Source: Aeromonas tecta (GTDB taxonomy: Bacteria; Pseudomonadota; Gammaproteobacteria; Enterobacterales; Aeromonadaceae). From it: a stretch of DNA of 64,000 nucleotides. The stretch is from contig NZ_CDCA01000028.1 of NCBI RefSeq assembly GCF_000820185.1, forward strand, positions 310,001 through 374,000. Direction: 5' to 3'. Each line of letters starts with the position of its first letter. Position 1 is the first letter of the stretch. The position numbers and the translations under genes were made by a program. Shown one piece after another: positions 37,742 to 46,198 of the stretch. The notes below the pieces were generated by a model. The model saw only the letters and a list, made by a program, of their open reading frames with translations. It was not told where the DNA came from and did no database searches.

Positions 37742-38218
37742 TCACTCCTCGTAGACGCTGACGTCGGTCGCCTCCATGGAGTAGGAGGCGGTGGCCATCT
37801 CGTGGCTGGAACTGATGGTGCGCATCTTGCCCTTCACCCAGATGGCGTCCCACAGGTCATCCACCGGCGCCCCCTTGGGGTAGCTCACATAGATCACCTG
37901 GTTAGTCGGCGGCGGCGGCACGTGGATGCAGGCGCCAAAGTAGGGCACCAACAGGAAGGCGGTGACCTTCTTGGCATCTCCCTCCAGCGGCACCACGAAG
38001 CCCGGGATGCGTAGCTCCTGGTTGTCCAGCTTCTTGTTGACCCCGCCGACCGGTTGCGGCACCGACGCCAGGTTGCCGTCGTGGCTGACCTGTGGCGGTG
38101 GTAGCAGTTTTTCACCCTCTGGAATGAGTACATCCCAGTCGATTGTTTTGTAATCTACGGCATGGGCAGGCAAAGCCAACACTCCCAACAGCACGGTCAG
38201 CACTCGCCACATCGTCAT
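37742..38218 (-). CDS. DUF3299 exported protein
   Basis: A protein of about 158 residues with a signal peptide (MTMWRVLTVLLGVLALPAHA). The diagnostic DUF3299 motif is LVPYFGACIHVPPPPTNQV, which contains one Cys and one His that could bind metal, preceded by RIPGFVVPLEGDA. The start at the ATG after AAAGGAAAT is chosen; an alternative start seven codons upstream overlaps the stop of a duplicated permease remnant. Last gene of a cluster with a ZrgA-like protein and an ABC transporter; DUF3299 genes recur next to such transporters, so a periplasmic role in zinc handling is inferred. Confidence 0.85.
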   Translation of the reverse strand: MTMWRVLTVLLGVLALPAHAVDYKTIDWDVLIPEGEKLLPPPQVSHDGNLASVPQPVGGVNKKLDNQELRIPGFVVPLEGDAKKVTAFLLVPYFGACIHVPPPPTNQVIYVSYPKGAPVDDLWDAIWVKGKMRTISSSHEMATASYSMEATDVSVYEE

Positions 38219-38235
38219 ATTTCCTTTGGTTATCG

Positions 38236-38300
38236 TCATACCCGGATACTCATACTGTCGCTCGGGCTGTAGCGCGTGATGGACGCGAGCGGCGGGCGGT
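38236..38300 (-). pseudogene. Duplicated remnant of the ABC permease 3' end
   Basis: In one minus-strand frame this piece reads RYSPSDSMSIRV-stop, nearly identical to the real permease end RYSLSDGMSIRV-stop about 90 bases upstream. The DNA match runs over about 45 bases and includes the following ATGACGAT junction. It is a decayed tandem duplicate of the permease tail, left between the permease and the DUF3299 gene, perhaps after loss of a second permease copy. Confidence 0.75.
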
Positions 38301-38326
38301 TTGGTGAATCGGTTTGTCCCATATCG

Positions 38327-39574
38327 TCATACTCGAATGCTCATGCCATCGCTCAGGCTGTAGCGATACGCGCGGGCGGCGGGCAGCAGCCCGATCACCA
38401 TGCCTGCCAGCCACACCAGTCCCAGCAGTTGCCATTCGTAGGCGCTCGGCAGGCCCAGGCCAAGTTGCAGGCCATAGTGGCTGAGCAGCCAGGGGGTGGC
38501 AAGCAGTTGTCCTAGATAGAGCACCCCGACCCCGAGGGCGATACCGAAGGTGGTGAGGGCCATGGCCTCCAGCGCCAGCAGCAGGAACAGATGGGACGGA
38601 CCGGCGCCGAGGGAGCGCAAGATGGCGAGCTCACGGCGCCGCTCGTTGAGCCCCGCCAGCAGGGTAGTCAGCATGCCGATGAGGCCCGCCACCACCACGA
38701 AGCCGGCGATGACCGAGAGCGCCGTTTCCATCACGCTCATCATGCCCCACAGCTCCTGCAGGGCAGCCCCCGGCAAGATGGCCATCAGCGGCTCGCCGGT
38801 ATAGGTGTTGATGCCGCGCTGCAGCTGGAACGCCAATATCCGGTTGCTCAGACCCACCATGAAGGCGGTGATGGTCTTGGGGGTGAGATCCTGGGCCAGT
38901 GCCTGCTCGGCGGTGACGTTCTTGCTGTGGCGACCGGTGTCCCAGCCGAGGTGGATGGCTTCGATGCCGGCCAGCGGCACGTGCACGGTACGATCGACCG
39001 GGGTACCGGTCGGCGCCAGGATCCCCACCACCTTGAACGGCAGATTGTCGTGCTGGCTGAACGAGGTGTTGCCGGCGCCGTGGGCGAGGATGATGGATTG
39101 ACCCAGCTTGTAGCCGAGTTTCTCCGCCACCTGGGCACCGAGTACCGCCTCGAACGGCGTCTCGAACGGGTGTCCTTCCCGCATCTGTAAGGATTGCTGC
39201 TGGCCATATTTCAGGTGAGTGAAGTAGTCGCCATTGGTGCCGAGCACCCTGAAGCCCTTGTGGGAATCCCCGAGAGAGATAGGAATGGTCCAGGCGATAC
39301 CGGGGCGCTGCTTGATGGCCTGATAGGCATCCCAGCCCACGTTGTTGGTGGGGTTGCCGATGCGAAACACCGAGTAGAGCAGCAGGTTCACCTGGCCGGA
39401 GCGGGCGCCGACGATGAGATCGGTACCGGAGACAGTGTTGGCAAAGCTCTCGCGTGCCTCGGTGCGCACTCGCTCCACCCCGAGCAGCAGGGTGACGCTG
39501 ATGGCCACGGCCAGCAGGGTGAGGCCTGCGGTGAGGCGGCGGGCCCAGAGGCTTTGCAGGGCGAGTTTCAGCAT
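38327..39574 (-). CDS. ABC transporter permease (FtsX/MacB type)
   Basis: A 415-residue permease of the FtsX-like family: one N-terminal membrane helix (about 15-35), a large periplasmic MacB-type core domain (about 40-270), then three helices in the C-terminal FtsX domain (about 285-400) with LNERRRELAILRSLGAGP, the coupling segment that contacts the ATPase. Pairs with the ATP-binding protein encoded upstream. Transporters of this type usually act on periplasmic proteins or lipids rather than import ions directly. Context with ZrgA-like and DUF3299 proteins suggests a zinc-linked function as described for the zrg cluster of Vibrio cholerae. Confidence 0.88.
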   Translation of the reverse strand: MLKLALQSLWARRLTAGLTLLAVAISVTLLLGVERVRTEARESFANTVSGTDLIVGARSGQVNLLLYSVFRIGNPTNNVGWDAYQAIKQRPGIAWTIPISLGDSHKGFRVLGTNGDYFTHLKYGQQQSLQMREGHPFETPFEAVLGAQVAEKLGYKLGQSIILAHGAGNTSFSQHDNLPFKVVGILAPTGTPVDRTVHVPLAGIEAIHLGWDTGRHSKNVTAEQALAQDLTPKTITAFMVGLSNRILAFQLQRGINTYTGEPLMAILPGAALQELWGMMSVMETALSVIAGFVVVAGLIGMLTTLLAGLNERRRELAILRSLGAGPSHLFLLLALEAMALTTFGIALGVGVLYLGQLLATPWLLSHYGLQLGLGLPSAYEWQLLGLVWLAGMVIGLLPAARAYRYSLSDGMSIRV

Positions 39575-39653
39575 GGCGACCTCCGCGTTCTGGATGGCTG
39601 GCTGGCAGCCAGCAGTGGCCCCCTTGGGCAGAGGCTCTGGTTATAAAACATCA

Positions 39654-40340
39654 TCATGCAGCCCTCCGGTTGAGCCGTTGCAGGTTTTCCACCCGGGGGA
39701 AGAGCGGTTCGAGATAAGGATCGTGGCTGACGAAGATGAGGGTCGAGCCCTGCTTGTCGCACTCCTCGAACAACAGCTTGATAAAGGCGGCTCTGTTGTC
39801 GGTATCCAGCGCCGAGGTAGGCTCGTCGGCGATCACCAGCGGCGGTGAGCCGATCAGTGCCCTGGCGGCGGCGACCCGCTGTTGCTGGCCGATGCTCAGG
39901 GCATGGACCGGCCTGTGCAGTGCCTCGTCTGGCAGCTGCAACTCCCCCAGCAGGCGACGAGCTTCCTGTTCTGGACTGCCGCGCAGGCGGGATCGTTTCT
40001 CCTGGGAGAATGTGAGCGCCGTAGTGACATTATCCAGTACAGATAAAAAAGGCAGCAGATTGAACTGCTGGAAGATGTAACCCAGATTGGCCGCCCGGAA
40101 ATGATCACGGGCCCGGCCGGAGAGCTGGGCCAAGGGTTGGCCCAGCACTTCCAGGGTGCCGTGGTTGGCAGTCTGGATCCCGGCAAGCAGCCCGAGCAGG
40201 GTCGACTTGCCGGAGCCCGAAGGCCCCTTGATAAACACCCGCTCTCCTTGCGTGATGCGCAGGGCGGGCAGATCGAGTACAGCCTCGCCACCTGGCCAGG
40301 AGAAGGCCAGATCGCGGATCTCAACCACGGCGTTGTTCAT
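39654..40340 (-). CDS. ABC transporter ATP-binding protein (LolD/MacB type)
   Basis: A 228-residue ATPase with Walker A GPSGSGKST, Q-loop YIFQQFNLL, signature HALSIGQQQRVAAARAL (a variant of LSGGQ), Walker B PPLVIADEP and the H-loop VSHD. It belongs with the FtsX-type permease downstream (gap about 80 bases). Its start lies five bases after the ZrgA-like stop, so the two are co-translated. Confidence 0.92.
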   Translation of the reverse strand: MNNAVVEIRDLAFSWPGGEAVLDLPALRITQGERVFIKGPSGSGKSTLLGLLAGIQTANHGTLEVLGQPLAQLSGRARDHFRAANLGYIFQQFNLLPFLSVLDNVTTALTFSQEKRSRLRGSPEQEARRLLGELQLPDEALHRPVHALSIGQQQRVAAARALIGSPPLVIADEPTSALDTDNRAAFIKLLFEECDKQGSTLIFVSHDPYLEPLFPRVENLQRLNRRAA

Positions 40341-40344
40341 GGGA

Positions 40345-40902
40345 TCACCAGCTCAGTTTGTAGGCGGAGGGGGTCAGCTCGGCTGCGGTCTGACCGCTGG
40401 GCAAGATGCCCTGCACGCTCAGCTTTTCCAGGCTCGGGTAGACGGTAAACAGGGTGGCTTCAAGACCACTGAGTTTGGCTGGGGTCGCGCAGGTGTAGGT
40501 GTACATGGCACCCATGTCGGCGTGACCGTCTTCGTGGTGGTGCTCATCCTTGGCGCCGTCAGCCTTGTCATGGTCGTGATCGTCCTTAGGGGCATTGAGC
40601 TCCTGCTGGGTCAGGGAACAACCGGCGGCGGGATCGAGGCGGAACAGGGTATCCGGTTGTTTGAGCTGGGCCATGGCCTTGGCATATTGCGCCTTCTCGG
40701 CATCGGTCTTGGCGGCATGCTCGAAGCCCACCAGATCGGCGGCGGGGGCCAGCAGCTCTATCATCAGCTGGTTGCCATCGAGCACCAGATTGAGGTGGCC
40801 GTGACCGTGCTCGTGAGCACCGTGGCCGTGGCTCTCGTGTTCATCGTGGTTGGCTTGCACGCCAAAGGCGGCGGCCGCCAGTAACAGGGTGACTGCTTTC
40901 AT
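40345..40902 (-). CDS. zrgA: ZrgA-like His-rich periplasmic protein (DUF2796)
   Basis: A 185-residue exported protein with signal peptide ending VQA and two metal-binding His clusters: HDEHESHGHGAHEHGHGH right after the signal, and DDHDHDK…DEHHHEDGH in the middle. The segment LVLDGNQLMIELLAPAADLV followed by GFEHAAKTDAEK is the DUF2796/ZrgA signature. In Vibrio cholerae ZrgA is the periplasmic protein of a Zur-controlled zinc uptake system. Here it directly precedes an ABC ATPase and permease, which supports the same role. Confidence 0.88.
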   Translation of the reverse strand: MKAVTLLLAAAAFGVQANHDEHESHGHGAHEHGHGHLNLVLDGNQLMIELLAPAADLVGFEHAAKTDAEKAQYAKAMAQLKQPDTLFRLDPAAGCSLTQQELNAPKDDHDHDKADGAKDEHHHEDGHADMGAMYTYTCATPAKLSGLEATLFTVYPSLEKLSVQGILPSGQTAAELTPSAYKLSW

Positions 40903-40925
40903 CGTTAATCCTTTTAAACCATTAA

Positions 40926-41231
40926 TTAATAGGGAAAATAATCAGTAGTGGAAACGATGAAAACGGGCGGGGCACGGATGCTGTAATGGCGTGAAGGGGT
41001 TTTGACTACGACAGGAAAGACGGGGATGACAGGCAGGTAGGCGACAAACAGTGACGGAAGTGCGGGCGGCGTGGGCGTCAGGGCCAGCTTGCCATCCAGG
41101 TGGAGAGCGCAGATGAGGCAGTGGTGGTCATGGCTCGGCAGATCCGCTTCCAGCGGATGCTGTGCCAGTGCCGGTTGCGACCACAACCAGCCGAGCAGCA
41201 ACAACCAGATTTTCAGCTTGGTACGACCCAT
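40926..41231 (-). CDS. Small exported protein with His/Cys motif
   Basis: About 101 residues from MGRTKLKIWLLLLGWL (AGGG site ahead; a longer start at 41255 lies within a hairpin and is less likely). A signal peptide ends QPALA. The mature part begins with HPLEADLPSHDHHCLICALH, where His and the CxxC pair could bind metal, and then has a proline-rich hydrophobic stretch. No family is recognised with confidence. Placed between ytfJ and the ZrgA-like gene, only 24 bases from the latter, so likely part of the zinc response. Confidence 0.65.
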   Translation of the reverse strand: MGRTKLKIWLLLLGWLWSQPALAQHPLEADLPSHDHHCLICALHLDGKLALTPTPPALPSLFVAYLPVIPVFPVVVKTPSRHYSIRAPPVFIVSTTDYFPY

Positions 41232-41243
41232 AGACCCTTTTGG

Positions 41244-41266
41244 AAAGGGCGCCATCAGCGCCCTTT
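41244..41266. terminator. Hairpin between ytfJ and the small His/Cys gene
   Basis: 9-bp stem AAAGGGCGC/GCGCCCTTT with a five-base loop; T runs on both sides are weak. Could attenuate transcription from the Zur-controlled promoter into the transporter genes. Confidence 0.5.
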
Positions 41267-41275
41267 CTCTCTGAT

Positions 41276-41818
41276 TCAGAGATGGGACTTGATGAGCCCC
41301 ATCACCTTGGTGATGTCGGTGGCATCGAGCTGGCCGTCTTTGGCGAACAGCACCTTGCCTTCTTTATCCAGCAGTATGATGGCCGAACTCTCCGGGGCAA
41401 GATCCCAGGCGTTGCGGGCCATGCCCTTGGCATCCAGCACCATGGCGGACCAGGGGAACTCTTTCTTGCTGTCTTCGGCGCTGCTCTTCACAAAGTCGGA
41501 GGTGCCCCAGATGGCGTCATTGCTGTTGATGATGGTGACGGTCTGGTACTGATCGTGGGGCAACTTGGCCGCCTTGATCGCCTCGATCATGGGAGCATTC
41601 AGCTCCTTGGCGCTGGAGCGACCCGCGATGTGCTGGATCAGAAATACCTTTCCAGTCAGCACCTTGCTCTGCCATGGCTGGTAGCTGATCGCCTTGTCCT
41701 GCAGCACCAGTTCGCCCTTGTCGCCGATATTGACCAGCGGTACCTGGGCAGCTTCCTTGATGTTGTGGGCCATGACCAGGCTTGGCAGCAGCGCCAAGGT
41801 AAGTACGAGATGTTTCAT
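41276..41818 (-). CDS. ytfJ: YtfJ-family periplasmic protein
   Basis: A 180-residue exported protein with a short signal peptide ending LVMA. It aligns along its length with E. coli YtfJ: VPLVNIGDKGELVLQDKAI, the VFLIQHIAGRSSAKELNAPM motif, and KLPHDQYQTVTIINSNDAIW. The fold is thioredoxin-like but there is no CxxC, so it is not a typical redox enzyme. AGGAG lies ahead of the start, and a near-consensus Zur operator ends 18 bases before the ATG. First gene of the zinc-linked cluster. Confidence 0.88.
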   Translation of the reverse strand: MKHLVLTLALLPSLVMAHNIKEAAQVPLVNIGDKGELVLQDKAISYQPWQSKVLTGKVFLIQHIAGRSSAKELNAPMIEAIKAAKLPHDQYQTVTIINSNDAIWGTSDFVKSSAEDSKKEFPWSAMVLDAKGMARNAWDLAPESSAIILLDKEGKVLFAKDGQLDATDITKVMGLIKSHL

Positions 41819-41835
41819 CCTGATGACACTCCTTT

Positions 41836-41848
41836 GTTATGTTATAAC
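41836..41848. promoter_or_regulatory. Zur box upstream of ytfJ and the zinc cluster
   Basis: GTTATGTTATAAC matches 11 of 12 defined positions of the Zur core GTTATANTATAAC, and the flank GATTTC approximates the outer ATTTC of the 23-base consensus with one extra base. It lies just ahead of the ytfJ ribosome-binding site, a position suited to repression by zinc-loaded Zur. Confidence 0.7.
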
Positions 41849-42038
41849 GATTTCACGATTGAGGGAATGGGGGCGTACTCATCCTAAACTGATCGGATCT
41901 GTTTAAAAAGTGTTAAATAAAATGGTGCAGGCTCGAGTGACGCTGCTGGTAAGCGCAGGTCTCTGCTCGCAAGGGCGGTCAGGATGGCACGCAGTCGATA
42001 AAAATCAATTTGTTATCAACTGGTTTGATGAGTTGAAC

Positions 42039-42917
42039 TCAGTAGAGCGGTTCACTGACCAGCGGGATCTGGGCCATGGTCATCTGCTGAGCCAGCAGAG
42101 GAGAGCCGGTCAGCAACACATGGCGTTGGTTGTCGATCACCACTGTGTCGCCTTTCAGCCCGCTATCGGCGGTGATGGCGAGCCAGGCCGGCGAGACGCT
42201 GCCGATGCTGATGTTGGGATAGATGATGCTGAGCATGTACTGGGGCGCCAGCTCGGCCAGCAGGCTGGCCATCAGCAGCGCCTTCTCGTCGCTGTCGGCC
42301 TTGTTGTCCTGCAGTGCCTGCAGGGGCGGGGCGAAGTGATCCATCTGCTCAGGGGGAGTGGGGATGGCGTTCAACCACTCCTGCAGCAGATGCACGCTGG
42401 TGGCGAGATCCTTGGCCGAGAACTGCTGGGCCAGCGGCTTCAGATCCCCCTTGAATTGGTAGAACAGCTGGGAGTAATTGGGCCTCACACAGGGCAGTTT
42501 GCGATTGGCCGGATGCACGCAGGGAAGTACCCGCATCTCATAGAAGGCATCTTCCTGATATTGCTGATAGGCCAGCCAGAACTGGGTCGACTCCTGGCTG
42601 TCGTCATGCAGGGTGAAGGCTTGCTCCAGATTGCGAAACTTGGTGGCGGTCTCGGGGCTGCTCTGGTTGATCTGGTTGATGCTGTTGTAGAGCCGAGGGC
42701 TGATATAGGAGTAGAGAGTCTCTAGCGGATAGTTGAGAGAGGCGTCGAGCAGGGTCATCTCGTGGCGACTGGCGGAGATAACGCGCTCATCCGTATTCAG
42801 CTGCAGGTGCTTCTGTTGACCATCGGCGGACAGCCATTGCCAGCTGAAACTGACCTCCTGAGCGTTGGCCACAGTGCCAAATACTAGACTCCACAGCAGG
42901 CCCTGTGCCAGTTTCAT
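42039..42917 (-). CDS. Exported protein of unknown function
   Basis: A 292-residue protein with a signal peptide (cut after VANA). The mature part is soluble, with two Cys in the duplicated-looking segment VLPCVHPANRKLPCVRPN (a possible disulfide). The stretch SDEKALLMASLLAELAPQYMLSIIYP recalls the helix of transglutaminase-like domains (usually CxDKALLLAALLR), but the catalytic Cys is absent and no His/Asp pattern is clear, so no enzymatic role is claimed. It stands alone. Function unknown. Confidence 0.7.
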   Translation of the reverse strand: MKLAQGLLWSLVFGTVANAQEVSFSWQWLSADGQQKHLQLNTDERVISASRHEMTLLDASLNYPLETLYSYISPRLYNSINQINQSSPETATKFRNLEQAFTLHDDSQESTQFWLAYQQYQEDAFYEMRVLPCVHPANRKLPCVRPNYSQLFYQFKGDLKPLAQQFSAKDLATSVHLLQEWLNAIPTPPEQMDHFAPPLQALQDNKADSDEKALLMASLLAELAPQYMLSIIYPNISIGSVSPAWLAITADSGLKGDTVVIDNQRHVLLTGSPLLAQQMTMAQIPLVSEPLY

Positions 42918-43057
42918 GATGATGCCTCCTGCGCCGATAGATAATAAACAACTAGGTGAGACGGCTGAATTTGGATTACTTCAATTGCATTGAATTTGGT
43001 AATAGTCTGATAAAGCTTTAAATTTAATTTTTAAAATAAGTCGCACGGGGAACGATC

Positions 43058-43405
43058 ATGAAGCCTATTTCGATGCTCTTGCTGATATCTGTCACGCTAC
43101 CGGCCCTGGCGGGGCAGGTTTTCGTCAATCAGGGCATGTCCACGGCGGACACCTTTGCCCTGCGGGATCAGCTGGCGCGGGAACATGAATGGCAGGAGTG
43201 GCTGCGTTTCCAGCAGGCGGTCAAATGGTTGGAAGTTCTGCCGGTCAACTGCGATCTGGTAGGCGGTGCAGGCGGTGACTACCGCTGTGGTGATGACTAC
43301 TATCGCCCCTATCGGCAGAATGGGCGCGACCTCTATATACAGGGGGATCCGGCCGGGGTGATGCCGGGTCAGCACCCGCAGCGAGGTATAAAAAAGGCGC
43401 CCTGA
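43058..43405 (+). CDS. Small exported protein of unknown function
   Basis: A 115-residue protein with signal peptide MKPISMLLLISVTLPALA. The mature part has charged helical residues followed by a Gly/Tyr-rich tail with two Cys (PVNCDLVGGAGGDYRCGDD) that may form a disulfide. GGGG/GGAAC upstream gives a fair ribosome-binding site. The stop codon lies inside the shared terminator with ppa. No family recognised. Confidence 0.65.
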   Translation: MKPISMLLLISVTLPALAGQVFVNQGMSTADTFALRDQLAREHEWQEWLRFQQAVKWLEVLPVNCDLVGGAGGDYRCGDDYYRPYRQNGRDLYIQGDPAGVMPGQHPQRGIKKAP

Positions 43406-43417
43406 GGCGCCTTTTTT
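43390..43417. terminator. Bidirectional terminator, small exported gene/ppa
   Basis: AAAAAGGCGCC/GGCGCCTTTTTT with a CTGA loop, serving both convergent genes; it contains the stop codon of the plus-strand gene. Confidence 0.92.
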
Positions 43418-43430
43418 GCGAGAGATACGC

Positions 43431-43964
43431 TTACTTGGCGGCAGCGTAACGCTCGGCAGAGGTGACGATCTCGGCTTCGGCGGCAGCCTTGTCGCCCCAA
43501 CCTTCCACCTTGACCCATTTGCCTGCTTCCAGCTCTTTGTAGCGCTCGAAGAAGTGCTGGATCTGGGCTTTCAGCAGCTCAGGCAGATCGTTCACATCCT
43601 TGATGTGATCGTATTGCTTGGTCAGCTTGGAGTGCGGAACGGCCACGATCTTGGCATCTTCGCCAGATTCGTCGGTCATCTTCAGCACGCCGACCGGGCG
43701 GCAGCGAATGACGGAACCAGCCAGCAGCGGGTAAGGAGTCGGTACCAGCACATCGACCGGATCCCCATCCAGAGACAGAGTCGCGTTCACGTAGCCGTAG
43801 TTGCACGGGTAGAACATCGGGGTGGACATGAAGCGATCAACGAAGATGGCACCGCTGTCTTTGTCGACTTCGTATTTGATCGGGTCGGCGTTTTGCGGGA
43901 TTTCGATGATGACGTAGATGTCGTCAGGCAGGCTCTTGCCAGCCGGTACCAGGTTCAGGCTCAT
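43431..43964 (-). CDS. ppa: Inorganic pyrophosphatase
   Basis: Family I soluble pyrophosphatase that hydrolyses PPi from biosynthetic reactions. The start [20 protein letters not shown] (AAGGAA site ahead) matches E. coli Ppa; 177 residues. The active-site signature DGDPVDVLV, the [10 protein letters not shown] segment and Asp/Glu metal ligands are present. Confidence 0.98.
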   Translation of the reverse strand: MSLNLVPAGKSLPDDIYVIIEIPQNADPIKYEVDKDSGAIFVDRFMSTPMFYPCNYGYVNATLSLDGDPVDVLVPTPYPLLAGSVIRCRPVGVLKMTDESGEDAKIVAVPHSKLTKQYDHIKDVNDLPELLKAQIQHFFERYKELEAGKWVKVEGWGDKAAAEAEIVTSAERYAAAK

Positions 43965-44142
43965 GACGTTTCCTTTGCGTGTTGGAGTCAAGTTTGCAGG
44001 CCGATATTATAGCGATGTCGAAACAAATGACCATATTTCGCGGCCACTGCGACAGACTTGGTGTCCGTCATGCTGCTTGGGTCTGCCAAATCGTTGCCAG
44101 CTTGGTAGAATGCGCACTCCCTTTACTGGAAAAGGCAGTGGT

Positions 44143-45510
44143 ATGCACATTCATATTCTCGGGATCTGCGGCACCTTCATGGGTGGTCTGGCGGTGTTGG
44201 CAAAGCAGCTCGGTTACCGGGTGACCGGCTCGGACGCCAACGTGTATCCCCCCATGAGCACCCAGCTCGAGCAGCAGGGCATCGAGTTGACCGAGGGTTA
44301 TGATCCGTCCCAGCTCAGCCCCGCGCCGGATCTGGTGGTGATCGGCAACGCCATGAGCCGTGGCAACCCCTGCGTGGAATATGTGCTGGATCGCAACCTG
44401 CCTTATATCTCGGGCCCGCAGTGGCTGCTCGAGCATGTGCTGAAAGATCGCTGGGTGCTGGCCGTGGCGGGCACCCATGGCAAGACCACCACCGCCAGCA
44501 TGCTGGCCTGGGTGCTGGAGTACGCCAAGCTGGAACCTGGCTTCCTCATCGGTGGCGTGCCGGGTAACTTCCCGGTCTCCGCCCGCTTGGGCGACGCCCC
44601 CTTCTTCGTCATCGAGGCGGACGAGTATGACTGCGCCTTCTTCGACAAGCGCTCCAAGTTTGTGCACTACCATCCGCGCACCCTGATCATGAACAACCTG
44701 GAGTTTGACCACGCGGACATCTTCCCGGATCTCGCCGCCATCCAGCGCCAGTTCCATCACCTGATGCGCACCGTGCCAAGCAATGGCCGGGTGCTGTTCC
44801 CACAGGCCGATCACAATCTCAGCGCCGTGCGTGAGATGGGCTGCTGGAGCGAGGTGGAGCTGGTAGGTCAGGACGACGCCAAGTGGAAGGCGGTCAAGCT
44901 GGCGGATGACGGCTCGGTGTTCGAGGTGTGGCTCGATGGCGTCAAGCAGGGCGAGGTGCACTGGGAGTGCATCGGCGAGCACAACGTCAACAATGGCCTG
45001 ATGGCCATCGCCGCAGCCCGTCATGCCGGTGTCATGGTGAAGCACGGGATTGCCGCCCTGTGCCTGTTCAAATCCCCCAAACGGCGCATGGAGCTCAAAG
45101 GCGAGGTAGCCGGTGTCAGCGTCTATGACGACTTCGCCCATCACCCGACCGCCATCGAGACTACCCTCGGCGGCCTGCGTGCCAAGGTGGGCAAGGCCCG
45201 CATCCTGGCGGTGCTGGAGCCGCGCTCCAACACCATGAAGCTGGGTGTGCACAAGGCAGAGCTGGCCGCTTGCTTCGACGGCGCCGACCAGGTGTTCTTC
45301 TTCCAGCCCTCCAATATCGGCTGGGATCTGGGGGAGGTGACGAGTCATATGCGTCGCCCGGCGACCGTGTTTGGCGAGCTGGATGCGCTGATCGCGCAAC
45401 TGGTGGCCGAGAGCCGTCCGGGGGATCATATTCTGATCATGAGCAACGGCGGCTTTGGCGGTATTCATGACAAACTGCTTGCCCGCCTCCAGCAGAAGAT
45501 CGCGAGTTAA
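44143..45510 (+). CDS. mpl: UDP-MurNAc:L-Ala-gamma-D-Glu-meso-DAP ligase
   Basis: Murein peptide ligase that recycles tripeptide into UDP-MurNAc-tripeptide. The start [20 protein letters not shown] is that of E. coli Mpl; 75 upstream codons of open frame are discarded, and an AAGG site precedes the ATG. Mur ligase motifs: ATP loop [35 protein letters not shown], and the C-terminal [16 protein letters not shown]. 455 residues (E. coli 457). ubiX follows immediately. Confidence 0.97.
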   Translation: MHIHILGICGTFMGGLAVLAKQLGYRVTGSDANVYPPMSTQLEQQGIELTEGYDPSQLSPAPDLVVIGNAMSRGNPCVEYVLDRNLPYISGPQWLLEHVLKDRWVLAVAGTHGKTTTASMLAWVLEYAKLEPGFLIGGVPGNFPVSARLGDAPFFVIEADEYDCAFFDKRSKFVHYHPRTLIMNNLEFDHADIFPDLAAIQRQFHHLMRTVPSNGRVLFPQADHNLSAVREMGCWSEVELVGQDDAKWKAVKLADDGSVFEVWLDGVKQGEVHWECIGEHNVNNGLMAIAAARHAGVMVKHGIAALCLFKSPKRRMELKGEVAGVSVYDDFAHHPTAIETTLGGLRAKVGKARILAVLEPRSNTMKLGVHKAELAACFDGADQVFFFQPSNIGWDLGEVTSHMRRPATVFGELDALIAQLVAESRPGDHILIMSNGGFGGIHDKLLARLQQKIAS

Positions 45511-45511
45511 C

Positions 45512-46123
45512 ATGGATAAACAGATCACTTTGGCGCTGACGGGGGCTTCTGGCGCTCCCTATGCACTGCGTTTGCTCCAATGCCTGGTACAAGCCGATTA
45601 TCGGGTCTATCTGCTGGCCTCCTCGGCCGCCCGAGTGGTGCTCAAAACCGAGCAGCAGGTGGATTGGCCGGGCTCCCCCAAGGAGCTGTCTGCCTATCTG
45701 TGCCGCCAATATGGTGCAAAGGAGGGGCAGATAGTGGCTTGCGGCAAGGAGGAGTGGTTTTCGCCGGTGGCGTCGGGGTCGGCGGCGCCCAAGCAGATGG
45801 TGGTCTGTCCCTGCTCCATGGGCACTGTCTCCGCCATCGCCAACGGCACCTCCGACAATTTGCTGGAGCGGGCGGCGGACGTGGTGATCAAGGAGCGCGG
45901 TCAGCTCATCCTGGTGCCGCGAGAGAGCCCGTTTTCGGCGATCCATCTGGAGAACATGCTGAAACTGGCGCGGCTCGGGGTGACCATCATGCCGGCGGCC
46001 CCCGGTTTTTATCACGAGCCCAAGAGCATCGAGGATCTGGTGGATTTCATGGTGGCGCGGATCCTGGATCACCTCGGTATCAAGCAGAGCCTGACCGAGC
46101 GCTGGGGCTATGCCAAGCCTTGA
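45512..46123 (+). CDS. ubiX: Flavin prenyltransferase UbiX
   Basis: Makes prenylated FMN, the cofactor used by UbiD in ubiquinone synthesis. 203 residues, starting one base after the mpl stop. Flavoprotein motifs: [16 protein letters not shown] near the N terminus, [28 protein letters not shown], and the late [26 protein letters not shown]. The gene is likely translationally coupled to mpl. Confidence 0.96.
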   Translation: MDKQITLALTGASGAPYALRLLQCLVQADYRVYLLASSAARVVLKTEQQVDWPGSPKELSAYLCRQYGAKEGQIVACGKEEWFSPVASGSAAPKQMVVCPCSMGTVSAIANGTSDNLLERAADVVIKERGQLILVPRESPFSAIHLENMLKLARLGVTIMPAAPGFYHEPKSIEDLVDFMVARILDHLGIKQSLTERWGYAKP

Positions 46124-46145
46124 TGTGAGCGGATAGCAGACAAAC

Positions 46146-46185
46146 AAAAGCGGCGCCGACCACAAGAGTCCGGCGCCGCTTTTTA
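46146..46185. terminator. Bidirectional terminator, ubiX/litR
   Basis: AAAAGCGGCGCCG/CGGCGCCGCTTTTT stem with a 12-base loop between the convergent genes. Confidence 0.88.
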
Positions 46186-46198
46186 TTGGCGAGGCGGG

